NCBI GenBank assembly: GCA_963555835.3
Contig: CAUVWZ020000001.1
Span: forward strand, 1 to 64,000
DNA: 64,000 bases
Direction: 5' to 3'
Origin: JAPUME01 sp027294185
GTDB taxonomy: Bacteria > Acidobacteriota > Terriglobia > UBA7540 > JAPUME01
Shown here in pieces: positions 53,148 to 61,758 of this stretch. Position numbers and translations under genes: made by a program. The notes beneath the pieces were generated by a model that was given only the letters and a program-made list of their open reading frames with translations, had not been told where the DNA came from and did no database searches. Within the stretch, counting starts at the first letter, position 1, and each line of letters begins with the position of its first letter.

Positions 53148-54254
53148 ATGAAAGCGATTGCAGTCATTCCCGGCAAGCCAAACAGCATTCACCTGCGGGA
53201 CGTACCCAAGCCCGTGGTGGATGAGGTTCCTGATGGCCGCGGCGTTCTGGTGAAGGTCTTGCAGGTGGGCGTGGACGGCACCGACAAGGAGATCAACGCG
53301 GCCGAGTACGGCGCGCCGCCGGCCGGCGATGACTACCTTATTCTTGGGCATGAAAATTTCGGGCAGGTCGAGGCCGTAGCGGCCAATGGTGCGGAATTCA
53401 AGCCCGGTGATTATGTGGTGGCTTCGGTGCGGCGTCCCGGCTCGAGCATTTACGACCAAATCGGCTTGCAGGACATGACCACCGACGACACTTATTTCGA
53501 ACGCGGCATCAACCTGCGGCATGGCTTCCTGACGGAATACTATGCCGACGCTGCTGACTTTCTGGTCAAAGTGCCGGAGGGGCTGAAGCGGGCAGGTGTC
53601 TTGTTGGAACCCTCCAGCATCGCAGAGAAAGCAATTCAGCAAGCCTATGAGATTCAGCGCCGACTGGGAATCTGGCGTCCGCGGCATGCTGCTGTCCTCG
53701 GGGTTGGCACGCTGGGTTTGCTCACGTCCTTGTTCCTGCGATTGCGGGGACTTGAAGTGGTGGCGCTGGGTCTCGTCCCGCCCCCCTTTCTGAACTCAGA
53801 TTTGCTGGCGGAAATTGGAGTGCGGTACTTCTCTACCAAAGACAAGAGCTTGAAGCAGGCGGCTGAGGAGTTTGGCCCCTTCGACTTCATTTTTGAAGGT
53901 ACAGGCTTCTCCCCCTTGGTTTTCGAGGCGATGGAGGCCCTTGGCAAGAATGGCGTGCTGGCGATGGTAAGCATCACCGGCGGGAATCGCAAAGTTGAGA
54001 TTCCCGCCGACCAAATCAATCAGGGTTTCGTGCTGGGTAACAAAGTGGCGTTCGGGAGTGTGAATGCCAGCCGGGCGGATTTCGAGCGCGGAGTGCAGTA
54101 TCTGGCACAGACCGAGCTTGGGTATCCTGGCTGGCTCTCCAAGCTGTTGACCCATCCCATTCAGGGCCTGGAGAACTACGCCGAGTTGATGAAAACTCTG
54201 ACGGAGGTAAAGGGAGCGATCAAAGTATATTGCGAAGTGGCGCCTCTCCCCTAA
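53148..54254 (+). CDS. Glucose 1-dehydrogenase-like zinc MDR enzyme
   Basis: 368-residue medium-chain dehydrogenase of the archaeal glucose/aldose dehydrogenase type. VGVDGTDKEINAAEYGAPPA and YLILGHENFGQVEAVA are the substrate and zinc-site region, VPEGLKRAGVLLEPSSIAEK the hinge, and AAVLGVGTLGLLTSLFLRLR the NAD(P)-binding Rossmann turn. FGPFDFIFEGTGFSP and LGNKVAFGSVNASRADFERG are typical of Gdh. It would oxidise glucose or related aldoses to lactones with NAD(P). It is preceded by AAGGAG and lies between the TRAP operon and the right Arg half-tRNA. Confidence 0.88.
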   Translation: MKAIAVIPGKPNSIHLRDVPKPVVDEVPDGRGVLVKVLQVGVDGTDKEINAAEYGAPPAGDDYLILGHENFGQVEAVAANGAEFKPGDYVVASVRRPGSSIYDQIGLQDMTTDDTYFERGINLRHGFLTEYYADAADFLVKVPEGLKRAGVLLEPSSIAEKAIQQAYEIQRRLGIWRPRHAAVLGVGTLGLLTSLFLRLRGLEVVALGLVPPPFLNSDLLAEIGVRYFSTKDKSLKQAAEEFGPFDFIFEGTGFSPLVFEAMEALGKNGVLAMVSITGGNRKVEIPADQINQGFVLGNKVAFGSVNASRADFERGVQYLAQTELGYPGWLSKLLTHPIQGLENYAELMKTLTEVKGAIKVYCEVAPLP

Positions 54255-54866
54255 CTCCCTGCCAAAAGAGGTGTGCCGTGACCGGGGATTTTTGTGCCTC
54301 CGCGAAATCCTGAAAAGAACACAGAATTAACAACCCTGAATTGCACTTGCACAACCACCCACGGCAGCCCCGCGCGGGGGGGGCGGAGTAGAAACAGCGG
54401 GGCGGTATCACTAAACCCGTCAACGCGAGGGCCGTTACGGAGTCCAAGGCGATGCCCTTATGCCGACACAATAGAGCTCCAGGGTGATGCAGGTGCAGGC
54501 TGCTAGGGAGCTTAACCGCAGCTCGTAGGGATTCGGGCTCGTGGCTGCGTCCGTTATGCTTTCTAAGGCTCTGGGTGGAAACGGCGTCCCTGCACGTTGA
54601 GGAGCCCTACACCTCCGGCTTACCAGCAATCGTATAAGTGACACTCTGATTCAGAATGGTTTTGCAGCCGTCGCACTTTTCCATGAGGTAAAGGCCCTGG
54701 CTTGGGACTTAGGAGAACTCCTGGGCGGTGAGATTCATGATTCACCGCCTTTCGGGTTATTCTTGTCGGGGGATTGGTTGCGTATAGGCTGCGGATTTTG
54801 CCGTATCTTTCCGTGATCTGCAGAGCTAAGTGTTTTATCTCTTTGTTCTCAGTGGAGATTAAAGAA
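54255..54866. other. Non-coding gap with a 22-base repeat
   Basis: 612 bases without a convincing gene. GGTTGCGTATAGGCTGCGGATT at 54776-54797 repeats the sequence at 43907-43928. A G-rich run lies near 54377. Nothing else was recognised. Confidence 0.5.
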
Positions 54867-54911
54867 CTTCGAATCCGTAGGTCGGGAGTTCGAGTCTCCC
54901 CCGGCGCGCCA
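54867..54911 (+). tRNA. 3' half of tRNA-Arg (TCG), right copy (attachment-site scar)
   Basis: Anticodon loop CTTCGAA, then TCCGTAGGTCG, T-arm GGGAG-TTCGAGT-CTCCC and acceptor strand CCGGCGC with G and CCA. It is identical to 43814-43858 except near the T-arm/acceptor junction. The upstream bases (AAAGAA) give no anticodon stem or D-arm, so it is not a functional gene. Confidence 0.7.
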
Positions 54912-55004
54912 TCTTCAGGGCCGCGCCATTGTTCTTAGAGTGCTGCCCGCTGTCCCTACATTACATTCTATAAGGTAACGGGCTGGAACCAACCGGACCG
55001 GCTG

Positions 55005-56039
55005 ATGAAAAACTCTCCGAATCTAATCACGCCGAACGTCTTTCTCTCGCCGGCTGAATTCCTGCCGCCGCGGTGGCTACGGAATCCTCACCTTCAAACC
55101 ATGGGGACCCTCTGGCCGCGGCGTTTTCCCGGCCTCCCGGAAGCCGAAACCAGGCTGGTGGAGGTCGAACCCGGCAGCCGGGTCCGAATCGAGTGCCACT
55201 GGCAGCCGAATCGGCAGTCCTGTCCCACGCTGGTTCTGCTGCATGGGCTGGAAGGGTCCAGCGAATCGCCCTATATGCGGGGGACAGCCGAAAAGGCATG
55301 GTTGGCGGGCTCGAACGCCGTGCGCATGAACCAGCGAAACTGCGGCAACACCGAGCACCTGACACCCACGCTCTATAACGCCGGTCTATCAGGCGACCTG
55401 GCGCGGGTTACAGAAGACCTAATCGAGCGGGATGGGCTTGCTGAAATTCATCTCTCCGGCACGTCCATGGGAGGAAACATCGTCCTGAAGCTGGCGGGCG
55501 AATGGGGCCGCGAGGCTCCTCCACAGGTCGCGGGTTTCAGCGCCGTCTCCCCTTCCCTTGATCTTGGGCTCGCGGCCGATGCCATCAATCGGCCTTCCAA
55601 TTTTCTCTACCAGTGGCGCTTCCTACGGGGTCTGAAAGCGAAGTTTCGCCACAAGGCCCGCCTCCATCCGCAAACCTACCGCACCGACGGGATGGAAGAG
55701 GTACATTCGGTCCGCGAGTTCGATGACCGTTTCACGGCTCCCCATTCCGGATACGGCAATGCGGCGAACTACTACCATCGAGCCAGCGCTCTTCGCGTAA
55801 CGAAACGAATATCTTTGCCAACACTTATCTTGATCGCCGAGGACGACCCCTTCATTCCTTTTGAATCGTTCCGCAACACCGCTCTAACCCAAAACTCCAA
55901 TCTGATTCTGCTGACGCCACCGCACGGAGGCCACGCAGGTTTCATATCTTCTCGAATCGAAAAAGAAGATTGCTTCTGGGCAGAAAACCGCGTGGTCGAG
56001 TTCGCGCAGTATTCTTCCCGCCTGCTAAAACGTGATTAG
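55005..56039 (+). CDS. YheT-like alpha/beta hydrolase
   Basis: 344-residue cytoplasmic hydrolase of the YheT/ABHD1-3 group. PPRWLRNPHLQTMGTLWPRR is the characteristic N-terminus, TLVLLHGLEGSSESPYMRG the oxyanion region, and VRMNQRNCGNTEHLTPTLYN a family motif. The catalytic triad is visible as LSGTSMGGNIVLKL (Ser), LIAEDDPFIPFESF (Asp) and TPPHGGHAGFIS (His). Its substrate is unknown; eukaryotic relatives act on lipids and esters. It converges on the antiporter gene across 37 bases. Confidence 0.92.
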   Translation: MKNSPNLITPNVFLSPAEFLPPRWLRNPHLQTMGTLWPRRFPGLPEAETRLVEVEPGSRVRIECHWQPNRQSCPTLVLLHGLEGSSESPYMRGTAEKAWLAGSNAVRMNQRNCGNTEHLTPTLYNAGLSGDLARVTEDLIERDGLAEIHLSGTSMGGNIVLKLAGEWGREAPPQVAGFSAVSPSLDLGLAADAINRPSNFLYQWRFLRGLKAKFRHKARLHPQTYRTDGMEEVHSVREFDDRFTAPHSGYGNAANYYHRASALRVTKRISLPTLILIAEDDPFIPFESFRNTALTQNSNLILLTPPHGGHAGFISSRIEKEDCFWAENRVVEFAQYSSRLLKRD

Positions 56040-56076
56040 ATGGATTCATCGTTTCGCCGGTGAAGGGACGAGGACG

Positions 56077-57303
56077 CTACAGCAGTTCCGCCTGATCACC
56101 GACTTTCCATGCGGATGGGGCCCGGCTTCGCTCCCCGGCGGCGATGAGAGCATAACGAGTGCCGATCGGCCCGATCACCTCATAGATGAAGACGGAAGCC
56201 AGAATGATGGTTTCGATATAGACCGACAATTCCGGATAGCGCAGGCGAACATCCAGCACCAGGCCGATGGCGAGCCCCGCCTGGGCCATGAGGCCATAGC
56301 CCAGGTAACGCTGGACCTTGCGAGGCATTTTGAGGCGGCGCGACCCCCAGTAGGCTCCACCCACCTTCCCCACCACACGCAGCAAGACGTAGGTCAGCCC
56401 GGCCAGGCCGAGCGATTTCAGATTGCTCACCTGCAGGTCGGCTCCGGCGATGACGAAGAACATGGCGTAGATCGGCGGGTCGGTCTGCTGCAGCACCGAG
56501 AAGAGCTTATTGCTGCGCTCGGAAAGGTTGATCATGGTGGCGCCCAAAGCAACCGTCCCAATCAGGGGCGATAGGCCCAGGAACTTGGCCGCCCCCACGA
56601 CCAATAGAATGCTCCCGATCAGCAGAATCAGGATTTCACCGTGCTCGTGCACGTACTCACTCCAGATGGTCAGCAGGAGCGCGATCAAAAATCCCAGCGC
56701 GACAGAACCCAACAGCATCCAGGCCAGACTGAAGGCCCCGGTCCCCAGGGCGCCGGACAGGGAGGTCTGGCTGGTGTTGCGCGCCGTGTCGAGCAGCGCG
56801 GTGACCACGCCATATACCACCAGAGCAAGAATGTTGTTGAGACCCACGACCGCCGTCAAGGTGTCGGTCAGCGGACCGGCGGCATCGTATTCGCGCAACA
56901 CCAGGATGGTCGAAGCCGGCGCCGTAGCCATGGCCATCGCCCCCAGCAACAGGGCCGAGGAAGGTGTCGCACCCACCAGCAACATACCCCCTAACACCAG
57001 AACGCCCGCCCCCAGCGCCTCAAAGGCCACGAGCGGTATCACACGCGTACCGACGCGCTGAAGGTTGGAAACCTCAAATACCGATCCGATGCTGAACAGG
57101 ATGAGCCCAATTGCGATTTCGCTCAGAAAGTTCAGGGCCGTCAAGGTCTGCTCGGAAATCAGATTCACTCCCGAAGGTCCCAACGCCAGCCCGGCGACCA
57201 GATAGCCGGTTACCTCGGGGATATGGATGAGTTTCGCCAGGCGACCCGCCAGCAACGCCAGCAGCAGAATCAAAGCGACAGCGAATAGGGCGTTAATCTC
57301 CAT
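56077..57303 (-). CDS. CPA2-family cation:proton antiporter without RCK domain
   Basis: 408 residues, about 12 to 13 membrane spans, ending shortly after the last span, so no TrkA-N/RCK regulatory domain as in KefB/KefC. HIPEVTGYLVAGLALGPSGV and MAMATAPASTILVLREYDA are typical. The position of the ion-binding motif (DD, ND or QD in characterised antiporters) reads VVGLNNILALVVYG, with Asn-Asn and no acid. The gene starts four bases after the PDZ protein's stop and shares its transcript. Substrate ion unknown. Confidence 0.88.
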   Translation of the reverse strand: MEINALFAVALILLLALLAGRLAKLIHIPEVTGYLVAGLALGPSGVNLISEQTLTALNFLSEIAIGLILFSIGSVFEVSNLQRVGTRVIPLVAFEALGAGVLVLGGMLLVGATPSSALLLGAMAMATAPASTILVLREYDAAGPLTDTLTAVVGLNNILALVVYGVVTALLDTARNTSQTSLSGALGTGAFSLAWMLLGSVALGFLIALLLTIWSEYVHEHGEILILLIGSILLVVGAAKFLGLSPLIGTVALGATMINLSERSNKLFSVLQQTDPPIYAMFFVIAGADLQVSNLKSLGLAGLTYVLLRVVGKVGGAYWGSRRLKMPRKVQRYLGYGLMAQAGLAIGLVLDVRLRYPELSVYIETIILASVFIYEVIGPIGTRYALIAAGERSRAPSAWKVGDQAELL

Positions 57304-57307
57304 CCAA

Positions 57308-58615
57308 TTACGGCTCCTCGGGGGGCGGCAGGCGCAACATGCGTACCTCGTCTCCCCGCACGATTCTGCCCATCGCCGGCTCCTGCCGGGTGCTCAGGTA
57401 GCGCCCCAGCCGGGCCACGGAACTGAATCGATACCCATCGACACTCGCCACCAGGTCGCCTGCCTGAAGCCCGCCCCGCGCCGCCCGGCTCCAGGGCTCG
57501 ACCTCCACCACGCGGAAGTCGCTCCCGGACCGCGCAAGATACATCCCCCAACCGGATAAGACCTCAGCTCCGGCAGCCCGACGAGACATTTCCTCCACCG
57601 ATTCGACCTGCAGGGACACCTCCTGTTCGCTACCGTCGCGCCAGATCAGGAGAGTTGCCGTGGAGCCGATTTGCAATCCGTCAACCCGACGGTAGAACTC
57701 CTCCGTGGTCCTCAGTCCATTCCCGTTCAATTCGAGAAGCAGGTCGCCCGGAAGCACACCTTCACGCTCGGCCGGGCTGGCCGTGACGAGGCGCCCAATC
57801 ACGACACCCAGCGGCGGCAGGTCCAGTTGCGTCCTTTCCAGTCCACTCCGATCATGCGCCTGGAGGCCCAACCCGGGATGTTCATGAGTCCCGTTCCGCC
57901 GCAACTGTTGAACGATGTCGGATACATAGGCCCAGGTGCGGAGGCGGACGCCCTCGCGGTCGCGCACGCAGAAACCCACCACCGTTTCATCCAGCGTCAG
58001 AAACAGCGCTCCCAGGCTTTCGGACGGCAAGTTCCCGCTAAAAGAAACCGTGTCGTCGCCGGCCCGCAGAGGGCGGGTTAAGTGCCCACCGACCAGAAAG
58101 AGTTCCATGGCGTTATCCAGTCCGAGAGCAAGAAGCTGGTCGCCCGGAATCAGCCGGGCCGGATTGTTGTCGGGCACGACAGGAAGAGACCCCTCGGGAC
58201 CTTCCAGCTTCAACAGGTAGAGTCCGTGCAGCGCGTCCCCGGCCACGATTCGGGCACTCAGCGCAGGCAAGGCTCGACGATACAGCACGACGCTGCGCTC
58301 TGCCGGCAGCCGAGCCGCGCTGGCCACAGCCCACCCTTGCTCGTCCAGTATTACGACCGTGGATCTCAGGTCGGGGGCATAGGCCAGCGAGGCCTGGTGC
58401 GTGTCGGCCAGGCGCTGCAGATAATTGCCGGGTTGTTCGACGGCGGAGCGCAGGATGCGCTGCTGTAACTGAGCCGTCTGAGTCTCCGAGCCGGCAGGCG
58501 CAGCAGGCCGCTCCCCGGGGCGAAAGATGATGCCCAGGACGAGCACTACAACCGAGGCCGCGGCCAGTAAATAGATCAGGCGCGGTTCGATGGGTTTTTT
58601 CCACTGAATTGCCAT
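57308..58615 (-). CDS. Membrane-anchored HtrA-like pseudoprotease with two PDZ domains
   Basis: 435 residues from the ATG at 58615. One N-terminal membrane span (RLIYLLAAASVVVLVLGIIF) anchors a periplasmic part. Residues about 70-235 follow the HtrA trypsin-like pattern (VVILDEQGWAVASAARLP, LIPGDQLLALGLDNAMELF, SESLGALFLTLDETVVGFCV), but the His of TNAHVV, the Asp of DLAVLK and the Ser of GNSGGP have no counterpart. Two PDZ domains follow: PAEREGVLPGDLLLELNGNG near 310 and AARGGLQAGDLVASVDGYRF near 400. It probably binds or scaffolds instead of cutting. It is co-transcribed with the antiporter. Confidence 0.8.
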   Translation of the reverse strand: MAIQWKKPIEPRLIYLLAAASVVVLVLGIIFRPGERPAAPAGSETQTAQLQQRILRSAVEQPGNYLQRLADTHQASLAYAPDLRSTVVILDEQGWAVASAARLPAERSVVLYRRALPALSARIVAGDALHGLYLLKLEGPEGSLPVVPDNNPARLIPGDQLLALGLDNAMELFLVGGHLTRPLRAGDDTVSFSGNLPSESLGALFLTLDETVVGFCVRDREGVRLRTWAYVSDIVQQLRRNGTHEHPGLGLQAHDRSGLERTQLDLPPLGVVIGRLVTASPAEREGVLPGDLLLELNGNGLRTTEEFYRRVDGLQIGSTATLLIWRDGSEQEVSLQVESVEEMSRRAAGAEVLSGWGMYLARSGSDFRVVEVEPWSRAARGGLQAGDLVASVDGYRFSSVARLGRYLSTRQEPAMGRIVRGDEVRMLRLPPPEEP

Positions 58616-58785
58616 CCACACACCCGCGTTAGACGGCCTATTCTGCCACAGAACCCTAACCGAGAATAGCTGCAAGCCGCGGAGTTGGATTCCCCGGGAC
58701 GGAACCCTTGGGTCGGGGAAACGGGGAAGGAACCGGCTTCGGGACAGAGGGGCCTACAAGGAACCGAATCAACCTGAAGTCTGAG

Positions 58786-59196
58786 TTATCTCAGGAAATC
58801 GAAGAGGCTAAGCTGGGAAATGCGGCTGCCGACTGCAAGGATGGCGTTGCGTGCCGTCTCGGCTGAGGTGAACTCGGAAGCGGAGGCGGCAAAGTCGTCG
58901 GCAACCAAATCATTTTCCCGTTGCCTCAACTGGATCTTCTCACGGTCGAGGAAGGCTTCGGAGTTATTGAGGCTGGCCAGGGTTGTGCCATAGAAGGCGC
59001 GTTCTGCATTCAAGTGTCCGAAGGCCACTCCGATCTGATCAACCGTGGCGGCAACATTGGTGTCGGTCCGCAAGGCGACCGACAAGTCGGTTAGGGCACC
59101 AAACAGGTCTGCCGCCGCGCACGCCTGAATAGAAAGAACTAGGGGCTCCCTGCTCTCCTGGAGAGTGATCTTGCCCTGATAACTTGTTAAAGAGGT
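58786..59196 (-). pseudogene. FlgL-like flagellin-family C-terminal fragment
   Basis: SLTSYQGKITLQESREPLVL and ADLFGALTDLSVALRTDTNV lead into VAATVDQIGVAFGHLNAERA, FYGTTLASLNNSEAFLDREK and the end ILAVGSRISQLSLFDFLR. Hook-filament junction protein FlgL has this helical C-terminus with a final LSLFDFL. The N-terminal half is absent; the frame has no start before the histidine kinase stop at 59215. No other flagellar gene is in the window. Confidence 0.7.
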
Positions 59197-59214
59197 TGGG
59201 ATTGGAAGAAAAAA

Positions 59215-60030
59215 TCAGGCGGGTGCCTTGGGCAGGAAGATTCGAAAACAACTCCCCTGGCCGGGCCGGCTTTCCACGTGAATCCGTCCCCCCACGGCCT
59301 GGACGATGCTGTTGGCGACGGCAAGGTTAAGCGTCGCTTCGTCTCCGACTTCAGAAGGTTGCCCGCCGGGGGGAATTCGGCGAAAGGGCTCAAACAGATA
59401 GGGAAGCTCATGGGGAGGAATCCCGGGTCCTTCGTCCGAAACCGCCAGGCAGGCCTCCTCCCCCCGGCATGAGAGTGAAACCTGCACGGTTTTCCCCTCC
59501 CGGCAGGCCTGGAGGGCGTTCCCAACCAGATTGAAGATCGCTTGACGAAGGCGCTGCGCGTCGCCGAGCACGTAAGAGTCGATTTCCTTCTGCAAGGACA
59601 AATCGATGCTTCGGGACTCCGCCACGGGTCGGAAATCCTCCGTAATCTCCTCGACAATCGCGCCCAGTGAGACCCTCTCCTTCACCCCGCTGGGTCCCTC
59701 CATATCCACCAGATGTCGGACGGACCGGAGGACTCCTACCAGACGGTCCGCCTGCTCCAGGGCTTCTTCTAGGCACCTGCGGTATTCCGTGCCGGTACGA
59801 GGCTTCAATAGAGTCAACTCTAACGATCCACGCAACGCGGTGAGCGGTTGGCTCAAAGCATGGGAGAAGTTACTGACAAATTCGCGTTGGGCCTGAGGAA
59901 CCCTGGGAGCCTCCGCACTCCGGATCGCTCCCGTCTCCCTCAAACCTTCCTCAACCTCCGAGGGAGGTTTCCCAGGATCCATCACCTTGGCAATCCCGGA
60001 CAGGTCTTCTTTCAACGTGCGTCGGCTCAT
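59215..60030 (-). CDS. Soluble sensor histidine kinase lacking an input domain
   Basis: 271 residues, no membrane span. The dimerization/phosphoacceptor box is REFVSNFSHALSQPLTALRG near residue 55, N-box DAQRLRQAIFNLVGNALQAC near 160, G1 VSDEGPGIPPHELPYLFEPF near 195 and G2 VQAVGGRIHVESRPGQGSCF near 245. Only about 45 residues precede the His box, so sensing must come from a partner or the charged N-terminus. It lies downstream of two OmpR-type regulators on the same strand and should pair with one or both. Confidence 0.9.
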   Translation of the reverse strand: MSRRTLKEDLSGIAKVMDPGKPPSEVEEGLRETGAIRSAEAPRVPQAQREFVSNFSHALSQPLTALRGSLELTLLKPRTGTEYRRCLEEALEQADRLVGVLRSVRHLVDMEGPSGVKERVSLGAIVEEITEDFRPVAESRSIDLSLQKEIDSYVLGDAQRLRQAIFNLVGNALQACREGKTVQVSLSCRGEEACLAVSDEGPGIPPHELPYLFEPFRRIPPGGQPSEVGDEATLNLAVANSIVQAVGGRIHVESRPGQGSCFRIFLPKAPA

Positions 60031-60149
60031 CTACACCACCTTCGCGGATGGAAAAACGAATCTGAACCCGGAGATTCACACGGTCCTTCACGTCTGTTCG
60101 AATGGGAGGAGTATGAATTCAGCCGGCAGTGGCAGCGGGGCCGCCGTGC

Positions 60150-60180
60150 AATATATATATTATAAACGTTATCTGTTCAA
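60150..60180 (-). promoter_or_regulatory. Possible promoter of the histidine kinase gene
   Basis: On the minus strand TTGAAC (60180-60175) and an AT-rich TATATAT block (60160-60151) are spaced like -35 and -10 boxes, 120 bases upstream of the kinase start. The block GTTTATAATATATATATTGC is strikingly AT-rich against its surroundings. Confidence 0.35.
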
Positions 60181-60255
60181 CCGTATTGATTCGACCCGGA
60201 GAGTCTCGTTCCCTTCTCTCCCAGGGATGCCCTTCGGAGAGATCCATCCTATCCA

Positions 60256-60942
60256 TCATTCCCCAGATTTCTGGCCGCTTCCCAACTCGTAGCCCACTCC
60301 TCGAACTGTGTGAATCAGCCTGCATTCAAACCCCTTGTCCACCTTCTTTCGCAGGTAGTTGACGTAGACATCCACGACGTTGGTCCGGGTATCGAATGCG
60401 AGGTTCCAGACGTGCTCGATGATCATGGTCCGCGTCACCCGCCGTCCCGCGTTCCGCATCAGGTATTCGAGAAGCTCAAATTCTCTGGGTGTCAGGTCGA
60501 TTCGGGTTCCCCCGCGCTTTACGACCCGCTCTATCCGGTTCAGTTCCAGGTCTTCGATTTTCAGAACAGATTCTGAGGGGCGGCTGCCTCGCCGCAAAAG
60601 GGCACGGATCCGGGCTGAGAGTTCCGCGAAGGAAAACGGCTTGGTCAGGTAGTCATCGGCGCCCAAGTCCAAGCCCTGCACGCGATCCTCGACCTGGGTC
60701 CGCGCCGTCAGGATGAGCACGGGAACAGAGGCTTTTTTTTCGCGCAGCCGCTTCAAAACATCGACGCCGTGCATCCGGGGAAGATTCAAGTCCAGGATAA
60801 TGAGGTCGTAGGCGTAGGCGATCGCCATGCGATGCGCCTCATCGCCATCCGCAGCTACATCCACACCGTAGCCTTCCCCTTCGAGGCCTCGCCTCAGAAA
60901 GGCAGCCAGAGCTTCATCGTCTTCAACGACCAAAATGCGCAT
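60256..60942 (-). CDS. OmpR/PhoB-family response regulator
   Basis: 228 residues. Receiver domain: MRILVVEDDEALAAFLRRGL, phospho-acceptor Asp in DLIILDLNLPRMHG, Thr in VLILTARTQ and Lys in DYLTKPFSFAEL. The C-terminal winged helix includes IDLTPREFELLEYLMRNAGR and TNVVDVYVNYLRKKVDKGFE, ending VRGVGYELGSGQ. It is a close paralogue of the regulator at 61.1 kb and lies upstream of the kinase gene (225-base gap). Confidence 0.93.
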   Translation of the reverse strand: MRILVVEDDEALAAFLRRGLEGEGYGVDVAADGDEAHRMAIAYAYDLIILDLNLPRMHGVDVLKRLREKKASVPVLILTARTQVEDRVQGLDLGADDYLTKPFSFAELSARIRALLRRGSRPSESVLKIEDLELNRIERVVKRGGTRIDLTPREFELLEYLMRNAGRRVTRTMIIEHVWNLAFDTRTNVVDVYVNYLRKKVDKGFECRLIHTVRGVGYELGSGQKSGE

Positions 60943-61071
60943 GATACCTGGAATCTTCGAGGGGAACCCTCGAATCGATCCGAATGGGGATTAACGAGCG
61001 CTCCTATGGCGCGACTTGTGCGATTTAGATAACAGCCTGAAAAATAATTGTGGGGAGCCCTGGCCTCGACC

Positions 61072-61758
61072 TCACTCCCCCGATTCTTCGCTGGTTCCCA
61101 GCTGGTAGCCGACTCCGCGGACCGTTTGGATCAGCTTGCTGCCGAAACCTTCATCGATCTTCCTGCGCAGGTAGTTGATGTAAACGTCCACGACGTTCGT
61201 CATGGTATCGAAAGAGAGGTTCCAGACATGCTCGATAATCATCGCCCTCGTTACTCTTCGCCCGGCATTGCGCATCAGATACTCAAGCAGGGCAAACTCC
61301 TTGGGCGTCAAATCGATCTTTTTTCCCGCCCGCTTTACGATTCGCTCCACTCGATTTATCTCCAGATCATCCACTCGCAAAACGGACCCAACGGCGCGGG
61401 TGCCGCGGCGCAGGAGGGCGCGAATCCGGGCTGAGAGCTCAGCATAGGAGAACGGCTTGGTCAGATAATCGTCCGCACCCAGGTCCAGCCCCTGGACGCG
61501 GTCTTCGACCTGATTTCGGGAGGTCAGGATGAGCACGGGCAGAGAAGCCTTCTTTTCGCGCACGCGCCTCAGAACCTCCAAACCGTGGACACGGGGCAGA
61601 TTCAAGTCCAGGATGACCAGGTCGTAATCGTACTCGATCGCCATGTAATGAGCCTCATCGCCGTCCGGGGCCACATCCACGGCGTAGTGCTCCTGCTCCA
61701 ACCCCTTTCTTAAGAAGGCCGCCAGCGGTGATTCGTCTTCAGCTACTAGAACTCGCAT
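61072..61758 (-). CDS. OmpR/PhoB-family response regulator, tandem paralogue
   Basis: 228 residues from the ATG at 61758. MRVLVAEDESPLAAFLRKGL, DLVILDLNLPRVHG, VLILTSRNQVEDRVQGLDLG and DYLTKPFSYAEL form the receiver; IDLTPKEFALLEYLMRNAGR and TNVVDVYINYLRRKIDEGFG the DNA-binding domain. It aligns without gaps to the downstream regulator, about four residues in five identical, including recognition-helix residues. The pair arose by tandem duplication. A 129-base gap separates them. Confidence 0.93.
   Translation of the reverse strand: MRVLVAEDESPLAAFLRKGLEQEHYAVDVAPDGDEAHYMAIEYDYDLVILDLNLPRVHGLEVLRRVREKKASLPVLILTSRNQVEDRVQGLDLGADDYLTKPFSYAELSARIRALLRRGTRAVGSVLRVDDLEINRVERIVKRAGKKIDLTPKEFALLEYLMRNAGRRVTRAMIIEHVWNLSFDTMTNVVDVYINYLRRKIDEGFGSKLIQTVRGVGYQLGTSEESGE

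Noticed and set aside
25914..54911. Functional tRNA-Met and tRNA-Arg genes
   Set aside because: Each begins at the anticodon loop and lacks acceptor 5' strand, D-arm and 5' anticodon stem, so none can fold.
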